Shown: piece after piece, positions 23,837-33,187 of the stretch
Position numbering within the stretch: the stretch's first letter is position 1
Layout: every line of letters begins with the position of its first letter
NCBI RefSeq assembly: GCF_001990265.1
Contig: NZ_LYVN01000010.1
Span: 1 to 54,443, forward strand
Direction: 5' to 3'
Length of the DNA: 54,443 bases
DNA from: Sphingopyxis sp. KK2
Lineage (GTDB): Bacteria; Pseudomonadota; Alphaproteobacteria; Sphingomonadales; Sphingomonadaceae
The notes under the pieces: generated by a model
The model's input: only the letters and a program-made list of their open reading frames with translations
What the model was told of the DNA's origin: nothing
Databases searched by the model: none
Translations under genes and position numbers: made by a program

Positions 23837-25177
23837 TCAGGCGGGCATCAGATTCTTGTGGATGACGCCGTCCTTTACGATCAGCAGCAGGTTTTGGGCA
23901 TAATCCTCGAGCAGGTGCAGGTCGTCGAGCGGATTGCCGCGCACCAGCAGCATATCGGCCCAGCCGCCCTCGCGGATCACCCCAAGCGCGGCCTGCCGAT
24001 ATGGGTTGCGGCGACCGCTGCGCCCGAACAGCTCGCAATTGCCGGAGGTGGCGATGCGCAGCACCTCGGCATTCGTATAAATGGCGCCGAAGCGCGGCAG
24101 CATCGCATTTTCGGTGCGCGACGTCGGACTTCGCCAGAAGAGGTCGGTGCCGAAGGCGACCTTGACGCCATGCTTCTTCGCGAGCCGAACGGCCGACTGC
24201 CACCCTTCGCCGCCGAGCGATTCCTTCGCCTTCACCTGCTGTTCGGCGGTCAATATATTGTCGCCATCCTCGAACGGCTGGATCGACAGCCAGGCGCCTT
24301 TTTCGGCGATCAGCGCGGCGGTGCGGTCGTCGATCGCATGGCCATGCTCGATCGACAGCACCCCGGCTTCGAGGCAGCGGCGTACGCCGGCGGGGGTATA
24401 GGCATGGGCGCAGGCATAGGTGTCCCAGTCGGTCACGGCGCCGACGATCGCGCGCATTTCGTCGAGCGTATATTGCACCGTGTCGATCGGGTCATGATCC
24501 GACGTCACCCCGCCGCCCGCCATGATCTTGATCTGCGACGCGCCGCGCTTGAGCTGTTCGCGCGTCGCGGCGAGCACTTCGGGCACGCCGTTGGCGACTG
24601 CGGTCATGCCCTTTTGCTGGCGGATCGTCGGGCGACCGCCAAGCGCGGTCGGCAGTTCGCCGACCGGTTCGGGATCGCCATGGCCCGAGGTCTGCGAGAT
24701 CGCCGCGCCGCTGGGGTAGCAACGCGGTCCGGGCATGATGCCCTGGTCGATCGCATTCTTGATCCCGAAGATCGCGCCCGCCGTGTCGCGCACCGTCGTG
24801 AAGCCGCGCATCAGCTGATATTCGGCGTCCTTGAAGATCATCGCGATATGCGTCGCGTCGTCGGAGCCCATCCACGGCACGCCGCGCACCGCCGCCATAT
24901 GCCAGTGCGCGTCGGTCAGGCCCGGCATCAGCGTCTGCCCCGCACCATCGATCACGGTCGCGCCCGCCGGGACCGGGATGTCGCCCGCCGACACCGCGTC
25001 GATGCGCTTGCCGGTGACGCGCACATTGCGCGGTTGGCGCGTGCTGCCGGTGCCGTCGAACAGCATCACATTGCGAATCAGGATCGTCGCGGGCGGCGCA
25101 TCGGCCGCCGACGCCGCCGCCAGCGGGGCAAGGCCGATGCCCGCCAGAACGGCGCGGCGTGTCGGTTGAAAGCTCAT
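23837..25177 (-). CDS. Exported amidohydrolase family protein (imidazolonepropionase/prolidase-like)
   Basis: The 446-residue metal-dependent hydrolase has an N-terminal signal with Arg-Arg (PTRRAVLAGIGLAPLAAASAA), so Tat export is possible. The TIM-barrel amidohydrolase motifs are visible: LMPGLTDAHWHM with metal ligands His91 and His93, the IKIMAGGGVTSDHDPID segment with the bridging Lys, and HAYTPAGVRRCLEAGVLSIEHGHAID. This subgroup includes Xaa-Pro and cyclic amide hydrolases. It follows the small exported gene at 25257 by 79 bp and is probably controlled from the GGGTAA box region at 25789. Confidence 0.88.
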   Translation of the reverse strand: MSFQPTRRAVLAGIGLAPLAAASAADAPPATILIRNVMLFDGTGSTRQPRNVRVTGKRIDAVSAGDIPVPAGATVIDGAGQTLMPGLTDAHWHMAAVRGVPWMGSDDATHIAMIFKDAEYQLMRGFTTVRDTAGAIFGIKNAIDQGIMPGPRCYPSGAAISQTSGHGDPEPVGELPTALGGRPTIRQQKGMTAVANGVPEVLAATREQLKRGASQIKIMAGGGVTSDHDPIDTVQYTLDEMRAIVGAVTDWDTYACAHAYTPAGVRRCLEAGVLSIEHGHAIDDRTAALIAEKGAWLSIQPFEDGDNILTAEQQVKAKESLGGEGWQSAVRLAKKHGVKVAFGTDLFWRSPTSRTENAMLPRFGAIYTNAEVLRIATSGNCELFGRSGRRNPYRQAALGVIREGGWADMLLVRGNPLDDLHLLEDYAQNLLLIVKDGVIHKNLMPA

Positions 25178-25256
25178 ATCGTCTCCGTCATGGCGCCAGC
25201 GTGCGGCCGGGACGCGGCCGCGACAACGGCCAGCTTCGCCGGCCGGAAGGGACCAG

Positions 25257-25721
25257 CTATTGACCGCGCATCTTGGCCGCGCGCTCGCTCTCGATCTGCG
25301 CCACCCATTTTTCGGCGGTCAGCGGGCCGGTGCCTTCGAAATGGACATGGTCGGCCATCTTCTCGCGTATATCGACGAAATAGAGCAGCCCGGACGGCAG
25401 CCCCATTTCCTTGGCCTTGGCCGCCATCGCCGCTTCCTGCGCGGGCGTCGGTTTCGGGCGCGCAGGCTTGTAGAGCAGCACGTCCCAGCCCTCGCCGCCG
25501 GCATGCAGGAACAATTGCGTCGGCGGCTGGCCACCGGCGGCGCTGACCTTGTCCCATTTCTCCATGTCGCGGATGAATTCCTCGGTCTTGCCGGGAACGA
25601 GCCGGAACATTTCGAAGACCGGCGTCGTCATTTCGACGGCAGCGGGATCGGCCGCTTCCTTGGCCGCGGCAGGTGCGGTCAGGCCGAGAGCCAACAGGGC
25701 GAAAGTCAGGCTGCGCAGCAT
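25257..25721 (-). CDS. Exported hypothetical protein (154 aa)
   Basis: The product has a signal peptide cleaved after TAPAAAK (about residue 20). The mature part MTTPVFEMFRLVPGKTEEFIRDMEKWDKV, then LFLHAGGEGWDVLLYKP, has a beta-alpha-beta pattern like ferredoxin-fold NIPSNAP or monooxygenase-type domains, but I cannot assign a family. The frame is open upstream, but the ATG at 25721 follows GGGG and starts the signal peptide. It leads a two-gene unit with the amidohydrolase, downstream of two GGGTAA boxes. Confidence 0.7.
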   Translation of the reverse strand: MLRSLTFALLALGLTAPAAAKEAADPAAVEMTTPVFEMFRLVPGKTEEFIRDMEKWDKVSAAGGQPPTQLFLHAGGEGWDVLLYKPARPKPTPAQEAAMAAKAKEMGLPSGLLYFVDIREKMADHVHFEGTGPLTAEKWVAQIESERAAKMRGQ

Positions 25722-25788
25722 CGGATAGTCCCCTCGTGATAGAGAAGGCAGCGTGCATCGCGGCCGCTTGGGCGACAAGCGGCGATGC

Positions 25789-25863
25789 GGGTAACCGATC
25801 GGGAGATGGGTAAGATGCGTTCGTCCCGACACGCCAGATTACCCATCGATGGCCCGCTTACCC
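25789..25863. promoter_or_regulatory. GGGTAA box cluster A (two divergent pairs)
   Basis: GGGTAA lies at 25789-25794 and 25808-25813. Its complement TTACCC lies at 25839-25844 and 25858-25863. Each pair has a 19-bp period. The left pair faces the minus-strand gene at 25721 (67 bp away) and the right pair the plus-strand cupin at 25948 (84 bp away). I propose that they are sites of the LuxR/MalT-like regulator encoded at 33242-35923. Confidence 0.7.
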
Positions 25864-25947
25864 CATGGTCCCGCTTCCTTGGCCGGCCGCGCGCGATTAG
25901 TCTTGGCTGGCAATTTCTGCGCTCATGCTTTCAGCAAGGCTCTTCCG

Positions 25948-26430
25948 ATGGACGATATCAGCCGCCGCAACCTCCTCGCCGCCGCCGCGGTCGGATCGAT
26001 GGCCGGCCCCGTCGCGATGGCCGCTCCCGCCACCGCGTCCAAGGCCCGTCCGTCGCGCTTCATGGTCGAGCGCGCGACCGAGGGGTTCAACAAGTTCAAG
26101 GCGGTCCACGAAGGCCTCGGCGAACTCGGCGTCCGGCTGTTCGATTTCGATGGCGCCGCCGCGCCCGCCAATTTCATGATCTATGACATCCCGCCCGGCG
26201 CGAGCGAGGGCGTGCACCTCCACAATCTCAGCGACCCGGCGCTCGGCCCCTATGAGGAATATTATTATATCGTCGAAGGCAGCGGCGTGATGACGATCGA
26301 TAAGGAAAGATTTCCGGTCACCGCCGGCGACCATGTCTTTGCGCCGCTCGACAGCTGGCGGGGCATCGCCAACGACCATCCCGCCGACAATCTGAAAATC
26401 TTCCTGACCTATATCGACCGCTCGGTTTAG
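25948..26430 (+). CDS. Exported cupin-domain protein
   Basis: The 160-residue protein begins MDDISRRNLLAAAAVGSMAGPVAMAA, with the twin-arginine and hydrophobic core of a Tat signal. The mature domain is a single cupin: PPGASEGVHLHNLSDPALGPYEEYYYIVEGSGVMTID carries the G(X)5HXH(X)nE pattern (His-Leu-His and a following Glu), and VTAGDHVFAPLDSWRGIAND is the second motif. It probably binds a metal and may be a dioxygenase or isomerase in the periplasm. It is the only gene on its strand here, preceded by the right half of box cluster A, and overlaps the M28 peptidase end by 4 bp. Confidence 0.82.
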   Translation: MDDISRRNLLAAAAVGSMAGPVAMAAPATASKARPSRFMVERATEGFNKFKAVHEGLGELGVRLFDFDGAAAPANFMIYDIPPGASEGVHLHNLSDPALGPYEEYYYIVEGSGVMTIDKERFPVTAGDHVFAPLDSWRGIANDHPADNLKIFLTYIDRSV

Positions 26431-28625
26431 CCTGCGGGCGCCGCCGGCAGGCGCAGCGGCCGGATCCACACCTGCCGGTCGCCGGTATGCACCGGCTGCG
26501 CGGTCGCCGGGCGCTTCGCGACCAGCTTCGCACCGGCCTCCCCCGCCCCATAGCGCGTGCGCCGCCAGCTGATTTCGGGCAGCTCGCCCTTCACCGCGAG
26601 GTCGAACTCGACCTCGAGGCGGCGGCAGGTGCGCCCGGTGCAGCCGATATAGACGGGCTCTCCCCTGATCGCCGGACGCGTGCCGTTGACGCGGATGTTC
26701 CGCATCGCCTTGCCATCCTCGATCAGCAGCTCCTGCCGGTCGGACGACGGGGCCACCAGTGCCAGGCGGATGGTGCGGCGAATGCCCGTGACCGTGTCGG
26801 ACAGGATTTCGACGCTGCCGTCATCGGCCAGCTTGGGTGCCGGCGCGCGCCAATAGCCCTTGTCGTCGGGCTGGTCGGCGAATTTCGCCTGTGCGGCGAT
26901 GGCGGGCGGCACCGGGCCATTGTCGTCGATCAGGAACGCCGCCTTTCCGGCATCATCCTCATGGACGATGGTCAGGTGGCGCGGCGCACCGGGGCCATAG
27001 GCGGGAACCATCAGCGCGGCGACGAAGGCACCGAGCATGACCACCGCAAAAACCGCCGGGGTCGCGCGCGTCGCGCGTCCGGCGCCGGGCAGGAAGAAGA
27101 GATACATCAGCACGAGCAGGAAGGTCGCGAGCGCCGCCTGTTCGATGAACAGCCCCTCCTCGAGTCCGCCGCCGAGCGGCAGCGCGACGAGCAGGTAGAC
27201 GACCGCCGCGGCGACGAGCAGCCATGGCACCGCGCGCCGCCCGGCCGGAACGAGCGCGGCGACCGCGGCCGCGATGACGAAGGGCATCGACCAGGCCGCG
27301 AGGATCGTCAGCCCCGGCACGAAGGCGAAAGCGGCAAGGATGAGGATCGCGAGCCAGCCCCAGGCCGCCGCGGTCCCGCGCGCCGCATTGTCCTCGCGCG
27401 ACAAGGCGAGAATCGCCGATGCGCCGGTGAGCGCCGCGGCGGCATAGAGCACACGAAAAACGACGGGCCAGGCGGTGCCGAAATCCGCCTCGGGCCGCAG
27501 CGCCCCGACGAGCATTGCGGCGCCGATCGCGAGGCCGGTGCCGACCACGATCGCGAGCAGCGGGATGAAGGCGCTGCGGATGCGGCGCGCGGTGCCGCCG
27601 CGCCAATAGAGGAGGCCTGCCGCGGCCAGCCCCAGCCCGACGACGACCGCGGCCGCGATCTGGGGCAGTTCGAGCAGAAATTGCCGCCCCACGTCGGTGT
27701 AGACGCGCTGCCCTTCGGCGCCTGCCTTCTTTTGCGCCGCGAAGCGCTCGACCGCCGACAAGGTCGTCGCGCCCATATGGCGCACCGAATTGCGATCGAG
27801 ATGCGCCAGATTGTCGAGCGGCGTGTGATAGCGCTTGCCGCTGCCGATGATCGAATAATTGCCCGCGTCGACCTTCAACGGCAGCAGCATCGTCAGATCG
27901 GTGTCGTTGGGCAGCAGTTCGTAGAAATCGGTCGAGAGCGAATTGGCCGACGGCAGCGGCCGGCCGATCGCGGCGGCGTCGCGCGCATTGGGGGTGCTCG
28001 TCTGGAACATGTTGGCGCCGCCGGTGGTGCCGCGCGCCTCCATGTTGATCACCGCGCCAACGCGCTTCGCGAGCGGATCATGCGCAGCGAAGGCGGCAGC
28101 GCCGATCAGGCCCGCTTCCTCGGCATCGGTGATGACGACGAGCACCGGGCGCGCCAGCGTCCTGCCCTTGAGCTGGGCCGCGATTTCAAGCGCCACCGCC
28201 ATGCCGAGGCCGTCGTCCGCCGCGCCCGGCCCCGCCGCCACCGAATCATGGTGCGACAGGATCATCAGCGCATCGTCCCCTGGCGGGGTGACCCAGAAGG
28301 CGATGTTGCGCGGCCGCGAGCAGATGGCGGCGCCTTCGCGAAGGTCGTTGCAGTGGAAGCGTTCGTCGACCTGCGGCGTGAAGCCGGCCTTGCGGATCTC
28401 GGCGAGCAGCCGTGCTTCGACCGCGTCGTTCGCGTCGCTGTCGGTCGGGTGCGGGCGCTCGTCGCCGAGGATCGTCGCGAGCCGCGCCACCGCGCGGTCG
28501 GTGTCGAAGGGGGTTTCGACCGACGAAGGCGCCTCGACGCCGATCGGGCGCAGCGTCCAAAGCGCGAGCAGGACCAGCCCGATGACGATACCGCGCCCCG
28601 CGCCGCTTTTGATCCAATCAGCCAT
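26427..28625 (-). CDS. M28 family aminopeptidase with C-terminal membrane domain
   Basis: The 732-residue protein has an N-terminal membrane anchor (about 12-30), then an M28 zinc peptidase domain facing the periplasm. Ligands are seen in LSHHDSV (His125/126, Asp127), GAADDGLG (Asp137) and DAEEAGLIG (Glu169/170). From about residue 330 to 560 there are roughly eight hydrophobic helices, and the C-terminal 170 residues are soluble again. This layout resembles yeast-vacuolar Pff1-type M28 proteases. A role in peptide scavenging is likely. Its ribosome-binding region is a G run. It converges on the cupin gene. Confidence 0.88.
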   Translation of the reverse strand: MADWIKSGAGRGIVIGLVLLALWTLRPIGVEAPSSVETPFDTDRAVARLATILGDERPHPTDSDANDAVEARLLAEIRKAGFTPQVDERFHCNDLREGAAICSRPRNIAFWVTPPGDDALMILSHHDSVAAGPGAADDGLGMAVALEIAAQLKGRTLARPVLVVITDAEEAGLIGAAAFAAHDPLAKRVGAVINMEARGTTGGANMFQTSTPNARDAAAIGRPLPSANSLSTDFYELLPNDTDLTMLLPLKVDAGNYSIIGSGKRYHTPLDNLAHLDRNSVRHMGATTLSAVERFAAQKKAGAEGQRVYTDVGRQFLLELPQIAAAVVVGLGLAAAGLLYWRGGTARRIRSAFIPLLAIVVGTGLAIGAAMLVGALRPEADFGTAWPVVFRVLYAAAALTGASAILALSREDNAARGTAAAWGWLAILILAAFAFVPGLTILAAWSMPFVIAAAVAALVPAGRRAVPWLLVAAAVVYLLVALPLGGGLEEGLFIEQAALATFLLVLMYLFFLPGAGRATRATPAVFAVVMLGAFVAALMVPAYGPGAPRHLTIVHEDDAGKAAFLIDDNGPVPPAIAAQAKFADQPDDKGYWRAPAPKLADDGSVEILSDTVTGIRRTIRLALVAPSSDRQELLIEDGKAMRNIRVNGTRPAIRGEPVYIGCTGRTCRRLEVEFDLAVKGELPEISWRRTRYGAGEAGAKLVAKRPATAQPVHTGDRQVWIRPLRLPAAPAG

Positions 28626-28658
28626 ATACCCCCCAAATTGACCCTTGGCCCCTTGCCC

Positions 28659-29972
28659 TTAACCGTTGTTCGCCGAAGTCTCGCGCGGCAGCAACAGGAT
28701 CATCGCCGCGGCGAGCAGGCCGCCGAGCCCCATCACCAGCGAGACGAGGAGCAGGCTGCCGCCGCTCGCGAACAGCGCGCCCGCGACCACCGGACCCAGC
28801 GCCGAGCCGCCGCGCCCGATGCCGATGACGAAGCCCGTGCCGCTCGCGCGGAGCGCAGCGGGATAGGCCTGCGCCAGCAGCGGATACATGCCGACAACCC
28901 CGGCGTTGATGAAGAAGGCAGCGATCGCGACCGTGATCGACAGCCGCGTGAGGTCGGCCCCCGCGACGCCGAACAGCGCGATCGCGACGAACCCCGCAAG
29001 CATCGCTCCCGCCACCAGGGGACGGAGGTTGAAGCGCTGGCTCGCGAGCCCGATGAGCACCGCGCCCGCGAGATTGCCGACATTGGCGGCGACGAGCACC
29101 CGGCCCGCCTGCGCCGCGTCGAAACCCATGTCGACGACGATCTTGGGCACCCATTTCTGGATATAATAGAAGAAGAGGATCTGCGCGAAATAGGCGATCG
29201 TCAGCAGGATCGTGATGCGCGCGAAGCCGGGGCCGAAGAGCGAGGTGATCGACGGTTTCAGCACCTCGGCGGGGACCGGCGGCAGCGCCTCGGCCGGTGC
29301 GTGGCCAATGCGCGCCAGCGTGTGGTTCACCCGCTCCAGCGCGCCCGCCGGACGCCGTGCGATCAGCGACTCGATCGATTCGGGCAGGAAGAAAAAGGCG
29401 AGCGGGATCATCGCCGCCGACGCGATCGCGCCGAGCATGAACACCGATCGCCAGTCGCCCGTTTCGGCGAGCAGACGCGACGCCAGCAACCCGCCGAGGA
29501 TCGCCCCGGTCGAATAGCCCGCGATGTTGAGCGCGACGTTCAGCCCGCGCCTCTTGTCGTTGGAAAATTCGGCGACCATCGCGCTCGTCGACGACAGCAT
29601 GCCCCCGATGCCGATGCCGGTCAGGAAGCGCACCACCGACAGGCTGGTCACCCCCTCGGCATGCATCGCCGCATACATGCCGATCGCCATCACGATCAGG
29701 CAGGCGAGGATCGTCGGGCGGCGGCCGACGCGGTCGGCGACATTGCCGATCAGTACCGACCCCGCCGCCATGCCGAGCAATTCCATCGACAGCACGATGC
29801 CCAGCGTCGCCTTGTCGACACCCCATTCCTCGGCGATGCCGGGCGCGGCGAAGCTGATCGCGAGTACGTCGAAACCGTCGAGCGCGTTGAGCGCGATACA
29901 CAAGGCGACGACGACGATCTGGAGCGTGCGCATCGGCGCGGCGGCGATCACCGCCCTTGGGTCCTGGCTCAT
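28659..29972 (-). CDS. MFS transporter, aromatic acid:H+ symporter (AAHS) type
   Basis: The 437-residue protein has about 12 helices. Motifs typical of the AAHS branch include ALDGFDVLAISFAAPGIAEEWGV with the Asp of helix 1 and GNVADRVGRRPTIL in loop 2-3, with a second RRGLNVALNIAGYSTGAILGG stretch. I chose the ATG at 29972, preceded by GGGAGAG. The frame begins 16 codons upstream without one. It lies 67 bp after an IclR gene in the same direction, fitting import of an aromatic or related carboxylic acid feeding the SDR and aldehyde dehydrogenase. Confidence 0.88.
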   Translation of the reverse strand: MSQDPRAVIAAAPMRTLQIVVVALCIALNALDGFDVLAISFAAPGIAEEWGVDKATLGIVLSMELLGMAAGSVLIGNVADRVGRRPTILACLIVMAIGMYAAMHAEGVTSLSVVRFLTGIGIGGMLSSTSAMVAEFSNDKRRGLNVALNIAGYSTGAILGGLLASRLLAETGDWRSVFMLGAIASAAMIPLAFFFLPESIESLIARRPAGALERVNHTLARIGHAPAEALPPVPAEVLKPSITSLFGPGFARITILLTIAYFAQILFFYYIQKWVPKIVVDMGFDAAQAGRVLVAANVGNLAGAVLIGLASQRFNLRPLVAGAMLAGFVAIALFGVAGADLTRLSITVAIAAFFINAGVVGMYPLLAQAYPAALRASGTGFVIGIGRGGSALGPVVAGALFASGGSLLLVSLVMGLGGLLAAAMILLLPRETSANNG

Positions 29973-30039
29973 GATGTGACTCTCCCGCCGGCGGCGTCCC
30001 CTGTGGGCGCTCCGGTCCATTCTCGTTCCGGATGATGCG

Positions 30040-30765
30040 TTATTTCAGCTTGGCGAGATGCTTGGCGGCGATCGCCGCCATTTCGGGTCGCCGCTCGAGG
30101 CAGCGCGACACCGGGCCGACCACCACCACCGACAGCAGCCGGTCGTTGCCGGGAAGTGGCAGCGCCACACCCGCCAGATCGGGGGTATATTCGGTGTTGC
30201 TCTGGTGCCAGCCCAGTTCCTCGGCTTCGTCCAGCCGCGCCTCGACCGCCTTGGCATTGGTGGGCGTCGTCCGCGAATAGCGGACGAAATCGATCTTTTT
30301 GTACAGCCGCTCGCGCTCGACCTTGGGCATCTGCACGAGCAGCGCGCGCCCCGCCGAGGTCGCATGGATCGGCACCCGGTCGCCGACGGTCGCAAAATAG
30401 CGCACCGGCTGCAGCGATTCGACGACGTCGACAAAGGTCGCGTGGATGCCGGCGGGCGCCGCGATCGCCACCGTCTCGCCCGTCGCCGCCATAAGGTCGC
30501 GCGCGAGGCGATGATATTTGTCGGGCAAGGGCTCGGCCTGCGCCACCGCCTCGGCGAGCACCAGCCAGCGCGGGCTGGGGTAATAGCCGCCGCGCCCGCG
30601 CGGTTCGTAGAGATAGCCCTTCGACGCCAGCGTCGCGACGATCTTGAAGGTGCTCGACCGCGGCCAGCCGAGGTCCTCGGCGATTTCGGCGGCGGTGGCC
30701 GGACGCAGCCGCTTGGCGAAATATTCTAGGATTTCGAGGACGTTCGCGGCCTGCCGCACGATCAT
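30040..30765 (-). CDS. IclR family transcriptional regulator
   Basis: The 241-residue regulator has an N-terminal winged helix (RQAANVLEILEYFAKRLRPATAAEIAEDLGWPRSSTFKIVATLASKGYL) and a C-terminal IclR effector domain with VYF-like RYFATVGDRVPIHATSAGRALLV and SNTEYTPDLAGVALPLPG. IclR proteins control aromatic and carboxylic acid catabolism and usually bind 14-bp palindromes. Two GGACAT-type palindromes, upstream of the aldehyde dehydrogenase (33143) and of the CoA-transferase (50227), are candidate sites. It lies between the MFS gene and the SDR gene in one gene line. Confidence 0.9.
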   Translation of the reverse strand: MIVRQAANVLEILEYFAKRLRPATAAEIAEDLGWPRSSTFKIVATLASKGYLYEPRGRGGYYPSPRWLVLAEAVAQAEPLPDKYHRLARDLMAATGETVAIAAPAGIHATFVDVVESLQPVRYFATVGDRVPIHATSAGRALLVQMPKVERERLYKKIDFVRYSRTTPTNAKAVEARLDEAEELGWHQSNTEYTPDLAGVALPLPGNDRLLSVVVVGPVSRCLERRPEMAAIAAKHLAKLK

Positions 30766-30858
30766 GGTCTGGTTCGCCTGCTATGCTTCGTGACATCCCA
30801 TATGGCCGAAGCGGCGCGTCCGGAAAAGCCGTCAGCATTTCCGGGTGCGCGCTCACCG

Positions 30859-31623
30859 TCAGCGCGCCGTAAAGCCGCCATCGACGGGCAGCGCCACGCC
30901 GGTGACGAAGGCCGCCTCGTCCGACACCAGCCACAGCGCGGCGTCGGCGACCTCTCCCGCCTGAACGAGCCGTCCCATCGGGACATTCGCCATCAGCTTC
31001 GCCTCGTTCGCCGCGGCTTCGGCGGGGTCGCCGCTGCGTCCGGTGAAGCCGATTTTCATCGGCGTGTCGGCAAGGCCGGGACATACGACATTGACGCGGA
31101 TCTTGTCCGCCGCGAGCGCGAGCGCGAGGCTCTTGGTCAGCCCGACGACGCCCCATTTCGCGGCCGAATAGATCGGGCTCATCATCGATCCGACGAGCCC
31201 CGAGACCGATGCCGTGAACAGGATCGACCCGCCGCCGCGTTGCCGCATATGCGGCGCGGCCTTGCCCGCCCCCAAGGCGGCCGACGTGACATTGAGCGCG
31301 ATCGCCTTGTCATAGGCGGCAAGGTCGAGATCCTCGACCGAGGCGGGACCGGGCATGCCGGCATGCGCCCAGAGGATGTCGAGCCCGCCGAGCGCTGCAG
31401 CCGCCTGATCGATGCTGTCCTTTGCGCCGTCGGGATCGAGCAGATCGGCGACGATCGGAACAACCTTGTCGGCACCGAAATCGGCGACCAGCGCGTCGAG
31501 CGCCCCGGCACTGATGTCGATCGCGGCGACGCGCGCGCCTTCGCGCACGAAGCGTTCGACGCCCGCGCGGCCCATGCCCGATGCGGCGGCGGTGACGGCG
31601 GCAAGCTTGCCTTGCAGACGCAT
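30859..31623 (-). CDS. SDR family NAD(P)-dependent oxidoreductase
   Basis: This 254-residue classical short-chain dehydrogenase has catalytic residues Asn111, Ser139, Tyr152 and Lys156 (IYSAAK). The cofactor loop is TAAASGMGRA instead of the usual TGxxxGxG: the first Gly is Ala, which is tolerated in some members. The following VAAIDI with an Asp suggests NAD preference. GAGGAGA precedes the ATG. It begins 12 bp after the aldehyde dehydrogenase and likely oxidises an alcohol whose aldehyde is the substrate of that enzyme, or another intermediate. Confidence 0.9.
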   Translation of the reverse strand: MRLQGKLAAVTAAASGMGRAGVERFVREGARVAAIDISAGALDALVADFGADKVVPIVADLLDPDGAKDSIDQAAAALGGLDILWAHAGMPGPASVEDLDLAAYDKAIALNVTSAALGAGKAAPHMRQRGGGSILFTASVSGLVGSMMSPIYSAAKWGVVGLTKSLALALAADKIRVNVVCPGLADTPMKIGFTGRSGDPAEAAANEAKLMANVPMGRLVQAGEVADAALWLVSDEAAFVTGVALPVDGGFTAR

Positions 31624-31635
31624 GTTATCTTCTCC

Positions 31636-33114
31636 TCAGGATGCGAAGGGGTCGGGGAACCGCCCCGTCGTCGATACGATGGTGGTTTTGGTTTCGAGGA
31701 AGGGGTCGAGCCCTTCGATGCCGTTCTCGCGGCCCCAGCCGCTGGCCTTGACCCCGCCATAGGGGGTCGACCAGCGGATGTAGCGATAGGTGTTCACCCA
31801 CACCATGCCCGCCTCGATCCGCGCCGCGACGCGGTGCGCACGCCCGGTGTCGCCCGACCACAGCCCGGCAGCGAGCCCGTAAGGCGTCGAATTGGCGATT
31901 CCGATCGCCTCCTCTTCGTCGTCGAAGGGGATCAGCGCGGCGACCGGGCCGAAGATTTCTTCCTGCGCGATGCGCATGCCGCCCGACACGCCGGCGAACA
32001 CGGTGGGTTCGACGAAATAGCCGCCCGCCATTCCTTCGCGCTCGATGCGGCGGCCACCGGTGACGAGTTCGGCGCCCTCGCCCTGCCCGATCGCGACATA
32101 GGAGAGCGTCTTGTCGAGCTGCTGCTGGTGCGCCTGCGGCCCCATATGCGTCGCGGGGTCGAGCGGCATGCCGACGCGCACCCGCCCGGCGCGTTCGCGA
32201 AACGCATCGACGACCCGGTCGTAGATCGAGCGCTCGACGAGCACGCGGCTGCCGAGCGCGCAGCTCTGCCCGCACAGCGCCCAGGCCGATCCGGTCGCGG
32301 CGTTGAGCGCATTCTCGATATCGGCATCGGCGAAGATGATGTGCGGCGCCTTGCCGCCGAGTTCGAAGGTGCAGCGCGTCAGCGTGTCGGCCCCCGCCTT
32401 CAGGATCGTCTTGGCGGTCGCGCCCTCGCCGGTGAAGCTGATCTTGGCCAAGTCGGGATGTTCGACGAGCGCCGCCCCCGCAACCGGCCCGTCGCCGGGC
32501 ACGACATTGACCACCCCCGGCGGAAAGCCTGCTTCCTCGAACAGATGCGCGAGCGCCAGCGACGACGCCGGGGTCTGCTCGGCAGGCTTCAGCACCACGG
32601 TGCAACCCGCCGCGAGCGCCGGGCCGAGTTTCCACGCCGCCGCCATCATCGGCACATTCCACGGCGTGATCGCGCCGACGACCCCAACCGGGTGGCGCGT
32701 GGTGAAGGCATGGACACTGTCGTCCATCGGGATCGTCCGCCCGCCGAGCTTGTCGGCGAGCGAGGCGAACCAGTGATAATATTGTGCGTGCAGCCCGATA
32801 TCGCCGCGCGATTCGCGCACCGCGCGGCCATTGTCGCGCGTCTCGACTTCGGCCAGCGCATCCACGTAAGTAGCGTAAAGATCGGCGAATTTGCGCAGCA
32901 GCGCAGCGCGTTCCCACGGCGGCATCTTGCGCCAGGGGCCCTCGAACGCGGCCTTCGCCGCTGCGACCGCCCGGTCGATGTCGGCACGGCCGCCATAAGC
33001 GACGTCTCCCCAAGGCTCGCCCGTCGAGGGATCGATGCTGGGACGCACCCCGCCATCGATCGGCTGGACCCACTCGCCACCGATGAACAAGCGATCGAAC
33101 CGGAACTCACCCAT
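31636..33114 (-). CDS. NAD(P)-dependent aldehyde dehydrogenase (betaine-aldehyde dehydrogenase-like)
   Basis: The 492-residue aldehyde dehydrogenase has ITPWNVPMMAAAWKLGPALAAGCTVVLKP, the FTGEGATAK cofactor loop, the general base Glu251 in FELGGK, and the catalytic Cys285 in GQSCALGSR. I chose the ATG at 33114 because AGGTGAG is properly spaced; a GTG at 33123 is the alternative. It starts a gene line aldehyde dehydrogenase-SDR-IclR-MFS. Its promoter region carries a GGGTAA box (33188) and a palindrome (33143), suggesting dual control by an activator and an IclR repressor. Confidence 0.92.
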   Translation of the reverse strand: MGEFRFDRLFIGGEWVQPIDGGVRPSIDPSTGEPWGDVAYGGRADIDRAVAAAKAAFEGPWRKMPPWERAALLRKFADLYATYVDALAEVETRDNGRAVRESRGDIGLHAQYYHWFASLADKLGGRTIPMDDSVHAFTTRHPVGVVGAITPWNVPMMAAAWKLGPALAAGCTVVLKPAEQTPASSLALAHLFEEAGFPPGVVNVVPGDGPVAGAALVEHPDLAKISFTGEGATAKTILKAGADTLTRCTFELGGKAPHIIFADADIENALNAATGSAWALCGQSCALGSRVLVERSIYDRVVDAFRERAGRVRVGMPLDPATHMGPQAHQQQLDKTLSYVAIGQGEGAELVTGGRRIEREGMAGGYFVEPTVFAGVSGGMRIAQEEIFGPVAALIPFDDEEEAIGIANSTPYGLAAGLWSGDTGRAHRVAARIEAGMVWVNTYRYIRWSTPYGGVKASGWGRENGIEGLDPFLETKTTIVSTTGRFPDPFAS

Positions 33115-33142
33115 CACTCTCACCTACATAGTTTCTGATATT

Positions 33143-33156
33143 GGACATAAATGTCC
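33143..33156 (-). promoter_or_regulatory. GGACAT-AA-ATGTCC palindrome (candidate IclR operator)
   Basis: A perfect 14-bp palindrome lies 29 bp upstream of the aldehyde dehydrogenase start, just downstream of a TATATT -10-like element (33166-33171, minus strand). A related sequence occurs at 50227-50240. The proximity of an IclR gene in the operon suggests autoregulation. Confidence 0.55.
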
Positions 33157-33187
33157 CCATATAGAAATATAAGTCAAGCGGGCGAAC

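Noticed and set aside
26487-30035. A plus-strand open frame of about 1180 codons
   Set aside because: It is antisense to the M28 peptidase and MFS genes and has an extreme Arg/Asp/Gln/His composition with no domain; this is a shadow of codon bias.
30790-33138. A plus-strand open frame of about 780 codons
   Set aside because: It is antisense to the SDR and aldehyde dehydrogenase genes, with biased composition and no recognisable motif.
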